DNA of 12,957 nt, from contig CAINVI010000051.1 of assembly GCA_903854075.1 (NCBI GenBank), forward strand, positions 1-12,957, given 5' to 3'. The position numbers and the translations under genes are program-made. This DNA comes from Candidatus Pollutiaquabacter sp. (GTDB taxonomy: Bacteria > Bacteroidota > Bacteroidia > AKYH767-A > 2013-40CM-41-45). Within the stretch, counting starts at the first letter, position 1, and each line of letters starts with the position of its first letter. Below, one piece after another: positions 1 through 6,508 of the stretch. A model generated the notes under the pieces. The model ran no database searches, had not been told where the DNA came from, and saw only the letters and a list, made by a program, of their open reading frames with translations.

Positions 1-1287
1 ATTCCAACCTATTTATACGAAGCCGCTCAAAAGAACGAGGCCCGCAAAAATCTTTCTATCATCCGTGCCGGCGAATACGAAGGATTCTTCGCAAAAATCA
101 AGCAACCGGAATGGAAGCCTGATTTCGGTCCCTCCGAGTTTCCCGCCAAAACGGGAGCTACAGTCATCGGTGCTCGTGACTTTCTTGTAGCTTATAATGT
201 AAATCTTAATACTACTTCCGTTCGAAGAGCGAACTCGGTAGCCTTTGATGTTCGTGAAAACGGTCGTAAAGTAAAAAATGAGAACGGTGTAGAAATAGTT
301 CAACCGGGTAGTTGTAAGGCGGTGAAGGCCATTGGATGGTTTATTGAAGAATATGGCATTGCTCAAGTCAGCATGAACTTGACCAATATTTCGATTACGC
401 CTGTACATATTGCCTTTGACGAATGTGTGAAAAGTGCGCACCAACGCGGCATGCGCGTAACCGGCTCTGAGCTGGTTGGATTAATTCCGTTGAAAGCCTT
501 GACGGATGCCGGCAAATATTTCCTGGAAAAGCAGCAGCGATCGACCGGAGTTTCCGAAAAGGAGCTGATCAAAATCGCTGTAAAGTCGATGGGACTGGAT
601 GAGCTTGGTCCGTTCAACCCTGAAGAGCGTATCATTGAATATCGACTTCGTGCGGGCGGCGGTCGTTTGGTGGGTATGACGCTCACCGACTTCGCGAACG
701 AAACCGCTTCTGAATCGCCGGCACCGGGTGGCGGATCAATTGCCGCCTATCTTGGCACGCTAGGAATTTCACTAGGAACAATGGTAGCAAATTTGTCGTC
801 GCATAAAAAAGGCTGGGACGAGCGCTGGAAAGAGTTCTCGGATTGGGCGGAGAAAGGCCAAGCGCTAAAGGATGCTTTATTGGCCATGGTAGACGAAGAC
901 ACCTATTCGTTCAATCGCATCATGCAGGCCTTCGGATTACCTAAATCGAACGAGCAAGAAAAGAAAATTCGCTCGGCGGAAATTCAAGCAGCAACTAAAT
1001 ATGCCACTGAAGTTCCTTTTCAGGTCATGCAACTGGCGTTTCAATCGTTTGAATTGATCAAAGCCATGGCGGAAACGGGCAATCCGAATTCAGTGACCGA
1101 TGCCGGCGTGGGTGCTTTATGTGCAAGATCGGCCGTGATTGGCGCGTACCTCAACGTACGTATCAATGCCGGCGGACTGACCGATAAATCCTTTGCGGAA
1201 GATATCATCAGCAAAGCGGAAGCTCTTTGTAAAAAAGCGGAAGAAGAGGAACAAGTCGTAATGGCGATTGTAAAAAGTAAGATTTGA
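1..1287 (+). CDS. ftcD: Formimidoyltransferase-cyclodeaminase (5' truncated by window edge)
   Basis: Bifunctional enzyme of histidine catabolism: it moves the formimino group from formiminoglutamate to tetrahydrofolate and then deaminates the product to methenyl-THF. The reading frame is open from base 1, so the N-terminus lies outside the window; 428 residues are visible against about 540-560 for the family, so roughly the first 110-140 are missing. Visible residues 1-60 finish the N-terminal transferase subdomain. The second subdomain opens with the stretch GATVIGARDFLVAYNVNL. The cyclodeaminase domain begins near visible residue 226 (MTLTDFANETASES, then APGGGSIAA) and fills the last 200 residues. 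An internal ATG at 322 is not the start, because family similarity continues far upstream of it. A terminator follows 8 bp after the stop. Other hut genes are not in view and may lie to the left. The domain assignment is secure. Confidence 0.95.
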   Translation: MPTYLYEAAQKNEARKNLSIIRAGEYEGFFAKIKQPEWKPDFGPSEFPAKTGATVIGARDFLVAYNVNLNTTSVRRANSVAFDVRENGRKVKNENGVEIVQPGSCKAVKAIGWFIEEYGIAQVSMNLTNISITPVHIAFDECVKSAHQRGMRVTGSELVGLIPLKALTDAGKYFLEKQQRSTGVSEKELIKIAVKSMGLDELGPFNPEERIIEYRLRAGGGRLVGMTLTDFANETASESPAPGGGSIAAYLGTLGISLGTMVANLSSHKKGWDERWKEFSDWAEKGQALKDALLAMVDEDTYSFNRIMQAFGLPKSNEQEKKIRSAEIQAATKYATEVPFQVMQLAFQSFELIKAMAETGNPNSVTDAGVGALCARSAVIGAYLNVRINAGGLTDKSFAEDIISKAEALCKKAEEEEQVVMAIVKSKI

Positions 1288-1290
1288 GAG

Positions 1291-1319
1291 AAAATACTCC
1301 CCGCAACGGGAGTTTTTTT
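1291..1319 (+). terminator. Intrinsic terminator after ftcD
   Basis: A perfect 6-bp stem, ACTCCC (1296-1301) and GGGAGT (1308-1313), encloses a six-base loop and runs into a tract of seven T (1313-1319). It starts just after the ftcD stop and separates that gene from the patatin-like gene downstream. Confidence 0.85.
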
Positions 1320-1356
1320 GTACCTTATCAAAACGTCGGGTTAGCCCCTTTGAGCT

Positions 1357-3660
1357 ATGAAAGAGTCCTGGTTTTCTAAGAAAGCATTTTTACGACTGAT
1401 CTACTCCTTCCCGGTTCAGTTGGTCGTCGTGCTGTTCAAGAAAAACCAGATTTTACTTTTATACTGGCTCGTATTGTTCGGCTGGGTAACGAATTCCATG
1501 TCGAAGACCTTTGGTATTCCCTTTTTATTTCTTGATCCCGAATATATGGGGAATGTCGGTGTGCTATCCTTTTTCATCATGGGACTCAGCACCGGCGCCT
1601 TCATCATGGTGTACAATATTTCCAGTTACATCATCAACGGTTTTCGTTTTCCGTTTCTAGCTACGCTTTCCAGACCTTTCCTTAAATACACCATTAATAA
1701 TTTCATCCTGCCGGTACTTTTTCTGCTGGTATATTGTACAAATTTGGTCACTTTTCAATTGGACAATGAATACCAAAGCGGCTGGAATGTCGTCCTGGAA
1801 TTGTCGGGATTTTTATCCGGCGTCCTTTTAATTGTAAGTATTACGCTGACTTACTTCTTCCAGACCAATAAGGATATCATCCTGATGTTTGGAGTAGCTG
1901 CATCCGACACCGACCCGAATGCGCCGTTAGCGGAGCATATGGAAGAAGGTCATGCCTCTTCAAGCCAAAAGCGTAAGAAGAAACGGTACACTCCACTGAA
2001 AGCCTGGCGGGTAGATGCTTACCTTTCACACCCCTTCAAGGTGAAGCTGGTCCGACGTACCGGCCATTATTCCAGAGAAATGCTGGAATCGGTTTTTCGT
2101 CAAAACCATCTGAATGCCGCTGTGATCGAACTGATCGTGTTCACGCTTTTCATTTTGATGGGACTTTTCAAGGATTTCAGGGTATTTAAAATTCCGGCTG
2201 CCGCCAGTGTCATGTTGACTTTTTCCATGTTGATTATGCTGAGTAGCGCCTTTCGTTTCTGGCTGAAAGCGTGGTCTACTACAGTGTTTATCGCACTGTT
2301 GCTGGTGATGAATTTCTTATCCGGATTTGGGATGTTTCATTCCGAGAACAAAGCGTATGGTATCGACTATGACACAGATAAAGCCAGCTATAATCTGGAT
2401 GCCTTAAAGATCATGGACAACCCTACTGCGGTTGCGGCTGATTTCGACAGCACCATTGCCGTTCTCAACGTGTGGAGAAGTAAGTTCAGCGATAGTCTTC
2501 CACCCAAAATGGTTTTTATCAACTGTTCCGGAGGTGGATTACGTGCATCGATTTGGGCGTATCGTGTGATACAATTGAGCGACAGTTTAACGGCCAATCG
2601 ATTCTTTGAAAGCAGTCAGCTCATCAGTGGAGCTTCCGGCGGAATGATGGGTGCTTCTTTTTACCGGGAATTATTCTTGCGTAAGAAGCATGGACAACCA
2701 TACGAACCGCAGTCGGCTAAAAACTTGTCCGATATCGGTCAGGATCTGTTGAATCCAATCACCTTCAGCATCACCGTTAGTGATTTATTCTTCAACCTGC
2801 AACGTTTTAAAGTAGGCAACACTTCGCACAGCAAAGACCGGGCGTATGCGTTTGAGAAACAACTGAGTGAAAACACCGGCCATGTGCTTGCGCGAAGAAG
2901 GTTATCGGACTATGCGGCCGCCGAGCGAAACGCTGAGGTACCAATGATATTGCTCACACCTACCATTGTTAACGATGGCAGGCGATTACTTGTATCACCC
3001 TTACCGATTCGCTACCTGATGGCCCACAGCGAAGATTCCGCTTTCAACTACTACGAAACGATGGACGCTGTTGAATTCCGGTCGCTCTTGAAAGAACAGC
3101 AAGCTGACAGTGTGCGTTTTCTGTCCTTGTTACGGATGAATGCTACGTTTCCATATATCTTGCCGGCGGTAAGTTTACCCACTGAACCGACCGTCAAGGT
3201 GATGGATGCAGGTATTCGCGATGTAACCGGTTTGAAAAGCTCGTTGAAGTTCTTGCATGTGTTTCGCGACTGGATTGAAAAAAATACTTCCGGAGTCATT
3301 TTTGTAGATATCCGTGATTCCCACAAAGAGCGACCGATTGAAAATAACGGCACTTCTACCTTTCTCGAAAGTGTAGCTACGCCACTCGGAAACATTTATA
3401 AAAATCTGCTCACGGTGCAGGACTTTAACCAGGATGAAACGTTTGAGTATGCGAAAAGTTGGCTGAAAGTACCGTTTGACCATGTCCTTTTTGAACTTCC
3501 GACGAAAGAACAGGACATCTCGCTGAGCTTTCACTTGACCACGAAGGAGCGGTATCTGGTCAAGCAGTCGGCCGGTTTACCCAAGAACCACGAAGCCTTT
3601 GAACGACTGACAGAATTACTTCAAAACAACCGCATGAAACAACGCTCAGAAGCGAATTAA
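1357..3660 (+). CDS. Integral membrane patatin-like phospholipase family protein
   Basis: Probable membrane-bound acyl hydrolase of 767 residues. The N-terminal half holds about seven hydrophobic segments (near residues 32-48, 69-90, 115-133, 147-168, 255-271, 281-300, 308-326), with a basic, charged stretch between the fourth and fifth. The C-terminal half carries patatin elements in the right order: a Gly-rich oxyanion loop with Arg (G392-G393-G394-x-R396), a GxSxG nucleophile elbow (G425-A-S427-G-G) and the dyad aspartate in D617-A-G. The usual patatin motif is DG[AG], so DAG is a slight variant. The ATG at 1357 lies 69 bp after ftcD, beyond its terminator; no clear promoter was found. The 3' end overlaps the convergent E1 gene by 15 bp. 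Substrate is unknown; phospholipid or lysophospholipid hydrolysis is inferred from the family. Patatin assignment is firm, activity is not. Confidence 0.82.
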   Translation: MKESWFSKKAFLRLIYSFPVQLVVVLFKKNQILLLYWLVLFGWVTNSMSKTFGIPFLFLDPEYMGNVGVLSFFIMGLSTGAFIMVYNISSYIINGFRFPFLATLSRPFLKYTINNFILPVLFLLVYCTNLVTFQLDNEYQSGWNVVLELSGFLSGVLLIVSITLTYFFQTNKDIILMFGVAASDTDPNAPLAEHMEEGHASSSQKRKKKRYTPLKAWRVDAYLSHPFKVKLVRRTGHYSREMLESVFRQNHLNAAVIELIVFTLFILMGLFKDFRVFKIPAAASVMLTFSMLIMLSSAFRFWLKAWSTTVFIALLLVMNFLSGFGMFHSENKAYGIDYDTDKASYNLDALKIMDNPTAVAADFDSTIAVLNVWRSKFSDSLPPKMVFINCSGGGLRASIWAYRVIQLSDSLTANRFFESSQLISGASGGMMGASFYRELFLRKKHGQPYEPQSAKNLSDIGQDLLNPITFSITVSDLFFNLQRFKVGNTSHSKDRAYAFEKQLSENTGHVLARRRLSDYAAAERNAEVPMILLTPTIVNDGRRLLVSPLPIRYLMAHSEDSAFNYYETMDAVEFRSLLKEQQADSVRFLSLLRMNATFPYILPAVSLPTEPTVKVMDAGIRDVTGLKSSLKFLHVFRDWIEKNTSGVIFVDIRDSHKERPIENNGTSTFLESVATPLGNIYKNLLTVQDFNQDETFEYAKSWLKVPFDHVLFELPTKEQDISLSFHLTTKERYLVKQSAGLPKNHEAFERLTELLQNNRMKQRSEAN

Positions 3661-5622
3661 CTGCTGTAGCTTTTCATCCAGCCTGTTTTTAGCCAGGAAA
3701 TTATTTTCCAAGTCAAGGCTCATCGGCACCGGTGTATCCAGACTTGCACATCGGATGACCGGCGCATCGAGCCATTCGAAGCATTCCTCACTGATGAATG
3801 ACGCGATTTCGCCGCCGATTCCGCCGGTAAGTGTATCTTCATGCAGCACCAATGCTCTGCCTGACTTTCGCACCGAATCGCGCACCATATCTTTATCCCA
3901 CGGCAATAATGATCGCAGATCGATCAAATCTATACGGATTTCAGGATTCGACTTCATCCATTCCAGCATCCAATGAACGCCCAATCCGTAGGTAATTACG
4001 GACAGCTGATCCCCATCCGCGATGCGGGCTGCCTTGCCGATTTCCAGTGTATAATAACCGTCCGGCACTTGCCCCGATATACTGCGATAAAGTGCTTTAT
4101 GTTCGAAATAAAGTACCGGATTAGGGTCTTCAATAGCAGCAGAGAGTAAACCCTTGGCATCCGCAGGGAAAGCCGGATACACGACTTTTAGTCCGGGAGT
4201 ATGAAAAAACCATGCTTCGTTAGACTGGGAGTGAAAAGGACCGGCATTGACGCCGGCGCCAGTAGGCATTCGCACCACCACATCGACATTTTGTCCCCAT
4301 CGGTAATGCGTCTTAGCGAGATTGTTGACGATCTGATTAAATCCGCAGGTGACAAAATCAGCGAACTGCATTTCGACCACGGCTTTCATGCCGTTTATAG
4401 CCAATCCTTGCGCCGTGCCAATGATAGCGGATTCGCAGAGCGGCGTATTACGAACCCGGGGCTTCCCGAATTCTTCCATAAATCCTTCCGTGACTTTGAA
4501 GACGCCGCCATAATCAGCAATGTCTTGTCCCATGATCACCAGGTTATCAAACTTGCGCATGCTTTCGCGCAATCCATCCGAAACGGCGTCAACAAAACGA
4601 CGTTCGGTGGTCACTGACGATGGAGCAATCAGCGGAACCTGTCGGCGGTCGTACATGTCGTTCAGCTCTAAAACGGTATCCGGAGCCGGGCTTTCTTCGG
4701 CAAATGCCACTTCAAGATTTTTCTCGATATCCTGCTTTATTTCCCTGCGAATCTGTGCGATATAAGCTTCATCAATAATCTTTTCGGCGAGCAGGAAATT
4801 CTCAAAATTGTTTACCGGATCCTTTTTTGCCCATTCTTCAAACAGGTGCTTAGGAACGTACTTGGTGCCGGAAGCTTCCTCGTGTCCGCGCATACGGAAG
4901 GTGAGGCATTCTACCATCACGGGACGCGGCCGCTGCCTCATAGATGCCGCCAACTCCGTAAATGCCTTACGCGCCTCTAAAATGTTGTTTCCGTCGATCT
5001 GAATGGCTTCCATACCATAGCCGATTCCCTTATCGATAAACTGCTTCATCCGGAACTGCTCATTACTTGGAGTTGAAAGGCCGTACCCGTTATTTTCAAT
5101 GATAAAAATGACCGGTAAGTCCCATACCGCAGCCACATTCAAGCTTTCATGAAAATCACCCTCACTGGAGGCACCATCACCGGTAAAAACAGCGGTAACG
5201 GCAGAATTTTTCTTCAACAGATTTCCAAGTGCGATACCGTCGGCCACACCCATTTGCGGACCGAGATGAGAGATCATGCCAATGATTTTATACTCCTGGG
5301 TTCCGAAGTGGAAGGAGCGATCACGGCCTTTGGTAAATCCACCGGGCTTTCCCATCCATTGGGAGAACAACCGATTCAGCGGAATCTGGCGGGTGGTAAA
5401 GACGCCAAGGTTCCGGTGCATGGGGAGTATGTACTCCTCACGATTCAAAGCAAGACCAAGTCCAACGGAAATGGCCTCCTGTCCGATACCGGAAAACCAC
5501 TTGGCAATGCGGCCCTGACGTAGCAGCACCAGCATCTTTTCTTCAATCATTCTTGGCTTCAGCAGTTCGTAATAGGTCTGCTTCAGCTGTTCATCAGTCC
5601 AATCGTTCCGGGAATACTTCAT
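3646..5622 (-). CDS. Fused alpha/beta 2-oxoacid dehydrogenase E1 component (branched-chain type)
   Basis: Thiamine-diphosphate E1 that decarboxylates a 2-oxoacid and passes the acyl group to lipoyl-E2. This 658-residue protein fuses both subunits in one chain. The alpha part (about 1-311) has the TPP/Mg motif GDG (148-150) ending in NN (177-178) with 26 residues between, plus MHRNLG (68-73) and RGHE (245-248). A linker near 312-337 leads to the beta part (338-658), with the Glu expected to activate TPP in TPLCES (E397) and the signature GPFHSQ (461-466). The family suggests branched-chain 2-oxoacids, but pyruvate or acetoin cannot be excluded from sequence alone. No E2 or E3 gene is nearby, so it must borrow these from elsewhere. 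Start ATG is at 5622; the 68-bp divergent gap to the next gene should hold its promoter, though no good match is visible. The stop lies inside the end of the patatin-like gene. Confidence 0.92.
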   Translation of the reverse strand: MKYSRNDWTDEQLKQTYYELLKPRMIEEKMLVLLRQGRIAKWFSGIGQEAISVGLGLALNREEYILPMHRNLGVFTTRQIPLNRLFSQWMGKPGGFTKGRDRSFHFGTQEYKIIGMISHLGPQMGVADGIALGNLLKKNSAVTAVFTGDGASSEGDFHESLNVAAVWDLPVIFIIENNGYGLSTPSNEQFRMKQFIDKGIGYGMEAIQIDGNNILEARKAFTELAASMRQRPRPVMVECLTFRMRGHEEASGTKYVPKHLFEEWAKKDPVNNFENFLLAEKIIDEAYIAQIRREIKQDIEKNLEVAFAEESPAPDTVLELNDMYDRRQVPLIAPSSVTTERRFVDAVSDGLRESMRKFDNLVIMGQDIADYGGVFKVTEGFMEEFGKPRVRNTPLCESAIIGTAQGLAINGMKAVVEMQFADFVTCGFNQIVNNLAKTHYRWGQNVDVVVRMPTGAGVNAGPFHSQSNEAWFFHTPGLKVVYPAFPADAKGLLSAAIEDPNPVLYFEHKALYRSISGQVPDGYYTLEIGKAARIADGDQLSVITYGLGVHWMLEWMKSNPEIRIDLIDLRSLLPWDKDMVRDSVRKSGRALVLHEDTLTGGIGGEIASFISEECFEWLDAPVIRCASLDTPVPMSLDLENNFLAKNRLDEKLQQLIRF

Positions 5623-5675
5623 CGTATAAGGCGGTGATAATGCAATTCGGGTATAAAATTATGCATTTAGAGCGC

Positions 5676-5683
5676 TATCTTTA
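5676..5683 (+). promoter_or_regulatory. Candidate -7 element for the small membrane peptide
   Basis: TATCTTTA differs from the Bacteroidota TAnnTTTG element only in the last base. It sits 8-15 bp upstream of ATG 5691, which would imply a very short or absent leader. No convincing TTG is seen 17-20 bp upstream, so this is a weak call. Confidence 0.3.
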
Positions 5684-5690
5684 CCATGGC

Positions 5691-5825
5691 ATGAACAGCG
5701 TTACGAACTGGCAATATTGGATAGTGGGGATACTTTTCGGAGTTTCACTCCTTTGGATGATTCGTCGTATTCGAAAAGGAACCTCCGGAGAAGATCCGGG
5801 CTGTGCTAAGTGCGACAAAAAATAA
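5691..5825 (+). CDS. FeoB-associated-like Cys-rich single-pass membrane peptide
   Basis: A 44-residue peptide with one hydrophobic segment (about residues 8-24, WQYWIVGILFGVSLLWM), then a basic stretch RRIRK and a Cys-containing tail GCAKCDKK (C38, C41). This shape matches the small FeoB-associated Cys-rich membrane proteins (PF12669-like), which are common in Bacteroidota; the match is by architecture and tail, and feoB is not in this window. I chose ATG 5691. In-frame ATGs at 5640 and 5661 would add non-conserved-looking residues, and an ATG at 5553 would lie within the opposite E1 gene. TATCTTTA at 5676-5683 resembles the TAnnTTTG -7 element and would put the transcript start very close to 5691, favouring this short form. 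The C-x-x-C pair may bind metal, which is inference. A bidirectional terminator follows. Confidence 0.68.
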   Translation: MNSVTNWQYWIVGILFGVSLLWMIRRIRKGTSGEDPGCAKCDKK

Positions 5826-5830
5826 GCAAT

Positions 5831-5862
5831 AAAAAAAGGGGCTCCGAGGAACCCCTTTTTTT
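5831..5862. terminator. Bidirectional intrinsic terminator
   Basis: Seven A and GGGG (5831-5841) pair with CCCC and seven T (5852-5862) around a short loop that can itself pair TCC with GGA. The symmetry gives a hairpin with a T-tract on both strands. It lies between two convergent genes, ending 5 bp after the stop of the small membrane peptide and 18 bp from the lipoprotein stop, so it probably ends both transcripts. Confidence 0.9.
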
Positions 5863-5879
5863 ATACTAAAATCTTACGA

Positions 5880-6098
5880 TTAGTTAGCTGGAGTAGCAGC
5901 AGCAGCCGTATCAGCAGCAGTGGTGTCCATAGCAGCAGCAGCAGCAGCTTCTTCCGCCATTCTTACAGAATCAGCAGCAGCAGCAGCAGCAATAGAATCA
6001 GCAGCAGCTTGCTCAGCGTTCTTAGCTTCTTCAGATGGACCACAAGCTACCAGAGCGATGAAACCGGCAGCCAACAGGGTAGAGAATACTTTTTTCAT
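5880..6098 (-). CDS. Small Ala-rich lipoprotein
   Basis: A 72-residue secreted lipoprotein of unknown function. The N-terminus is a classic lipoprotein signal: MKK, a hydrophobic core, and lipobox L-V-A-C with the lipidated Cys at residue 19, followed by GPSEE. The remaining 53 residues are mostly Ala with Asp, Glu, Ser and Thr, including two six-Ala runs (37-42 and 51-56), each written as repeated GCT codons. The mature part looks acidic and either helical or disordered, with no recognisable domain. Members of this kind are frequent in Bacteroidota. A good promoter lies upstream and a shared terminator downstream, so it is a single-gene transcript. The opposite strand also reads as poly-Ala over this stretch, but it lacks the signal peptide and lipobox. 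High confidence that it is a gene; function unknown. Confidence 0.85.
   Translation of the reverse strand: MKKVFSTLLAAGFIALVACGPSEEAKNAEQAAADSIAAAAAADSVRMAEEAAAAAAMDTTAADTAAAATPAN
5931..5990. repeat. Two (CAG/GCT)6 trinucleotide tracts in the lipoprotein gene
   Basis: Six uninterrupted AGC units at 5931-5948 and six CAG units plus one base at 5972-5990. Both are in frame and encode the Ala runs of the lipoprotein on the minus strand. Changes in unit number would alter Ala count without shifting the frame. Confidence 0.9.
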
Positions 6099-6136
6099 TG
6101 ATTGGTTTTGTTAGGGGTTTGTTATTTTAATGGGCG

Positions 6137-6166
6137 CAAAATTATAGTTTTTCGATTATCCAACAA
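6137..6166 (-). promoter_or_regulatory. Bacteroidota-type promoter of the lipoprotein gene
   Basis: On the minus strand TTG (6166-6164) is followed after 19 bases by TAATTTTG (6144-6137), matching the Bacteroidota sigma consensus TTG-N17-23-TAnnTTTG. It leaves an A-rich leader of about 30 bases before the lipoprotein ATG at 6098. No Shine-Dalgarno sequence is seen, as is usual in the phylum. Confidence 0.7.
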
Positions 6167-6183
6167 TCTTTTTTCGAAAAAAA

Positions 6184-6204
6184 ATTAACATTTTGTATGT
6201 TAAT
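6184..6204. repeat. Perfect 8-bp inverted repeat, possible operator
   Basis: ATTAACAT (6184-6191) and ATGTTAAT (6197-6204) are exact inverted copies with a five-base spacer. There is no adjacent GC stem or T-tract, so a protein-binding site is more likely than a terminator. It lies about 20 bp upstream of the -33 element of the lipoprotein promoter. Confidence 0.5.
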
Positions 6205-6290
6205 AATGTATCCGATTTTAAGCTAAAGCACTGTATTGCAAATAATTAAACAATAAACTGATTTTACTTAAAGATTTCAGAATGTCAGGG

Positions 6291-6314
6291 CAGTTAACTC
6301 CGTTGAGACAACTG
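6291..6314. repeat. Nested inverted repeat
   Basis: CAGTT (6291-6295) pairs with AACTG (6310-6314), and inside it CTC (6298-6300) pairs with GAG (6305-6307) around a CGTT loop. It may be an operator or a small hairpin; the stems are short and chance is possible. Confidence 0.3.
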
Positions 6315-6391
6315 TAAGATTTTGAGTGATTTGTACTGCAATGCTACTAAAGAGTTTCATTTATCCGTAAAATTCTTTCGAAAAGTAATTA

Positions 6392-6422
6392 ACAACACCT
6401 GTTTAATGACGACAACACCTGT
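6392..6422. repeat. 11-bp direct repeat with 20-bp period
   Basis: ACAACACCTGT occurs at 6392-6402 and again at 6412-6422. The 20-bp period is close to two helical turns, which would place two bound proteins on the same face of the DNA. It lies 87-117 bp upstream of ATG 6509. Confidence 0.5.
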
Positions 6423-6508
6423 AAGGAATGCGTTATTCTCTGCATTTTAAGTGAAAAATGGCTTAAAAATGAATTGTCCGCCCAATTGTGTTAATTTTAA
6501 CCTCAGCG

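Larger units (their letters stand above)
6099..6508. other. AT-rich divergent intergenic region
   Basis: About 410 bp separate the leftward lipoprotein from the rightward lipid operon. No open frame here looks like a gene. The lipoprotein end holds a well-formed promoter. The rest holds an 8-bp inverted repeat, a nested inverted repeat and an 11-bp direct repeat, listed separately, and TTTTCGAAAA at 6171-6180 with a near copy at 6375-6384. No good TAnnTTTG match was found for the rightward operon; TAATTTTA at 6491-6498 is near but too close to ATG 6509 for a normal leader. Confidence 0.75.

Noticed and set aside
13..444. 143-residue open frame on the minus strand
   Set aside because: It is antisense to the clear ftcD coding frame and its translation shows no family features.
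322..1287. ftcD starting at ATG 322
   Set aside because: The same frame is open to base 1 and reads as the preceding transferase subdomain, so the gene is cut by the window edge.
4201..4617. 138-residue plus-strand open frame
   Set aside because: It lies fully within the E1 gene on the other strand, whose protein motifs are unmistakable.
5553..5690. Longer form of the small membrane peptide from ATG 5553
   Set aside because: The extra part would lie within the start of the opposite E1 gene and has random composition; ATG 5691 gives a compact peptide.
5931..5990. Short tandem repeats as a CRISPR array
   Set aside because: They are trinucleotide codon repeats without unique spacers.
5920..6114. 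Plus-strand poly-Ala open frame opposite the lipoprotein
   Set aside because: It is a by-product of the CAG/GCT tracts reading as Ala on both strands; the minus strand has the signal peptide, lipobox and promoter.
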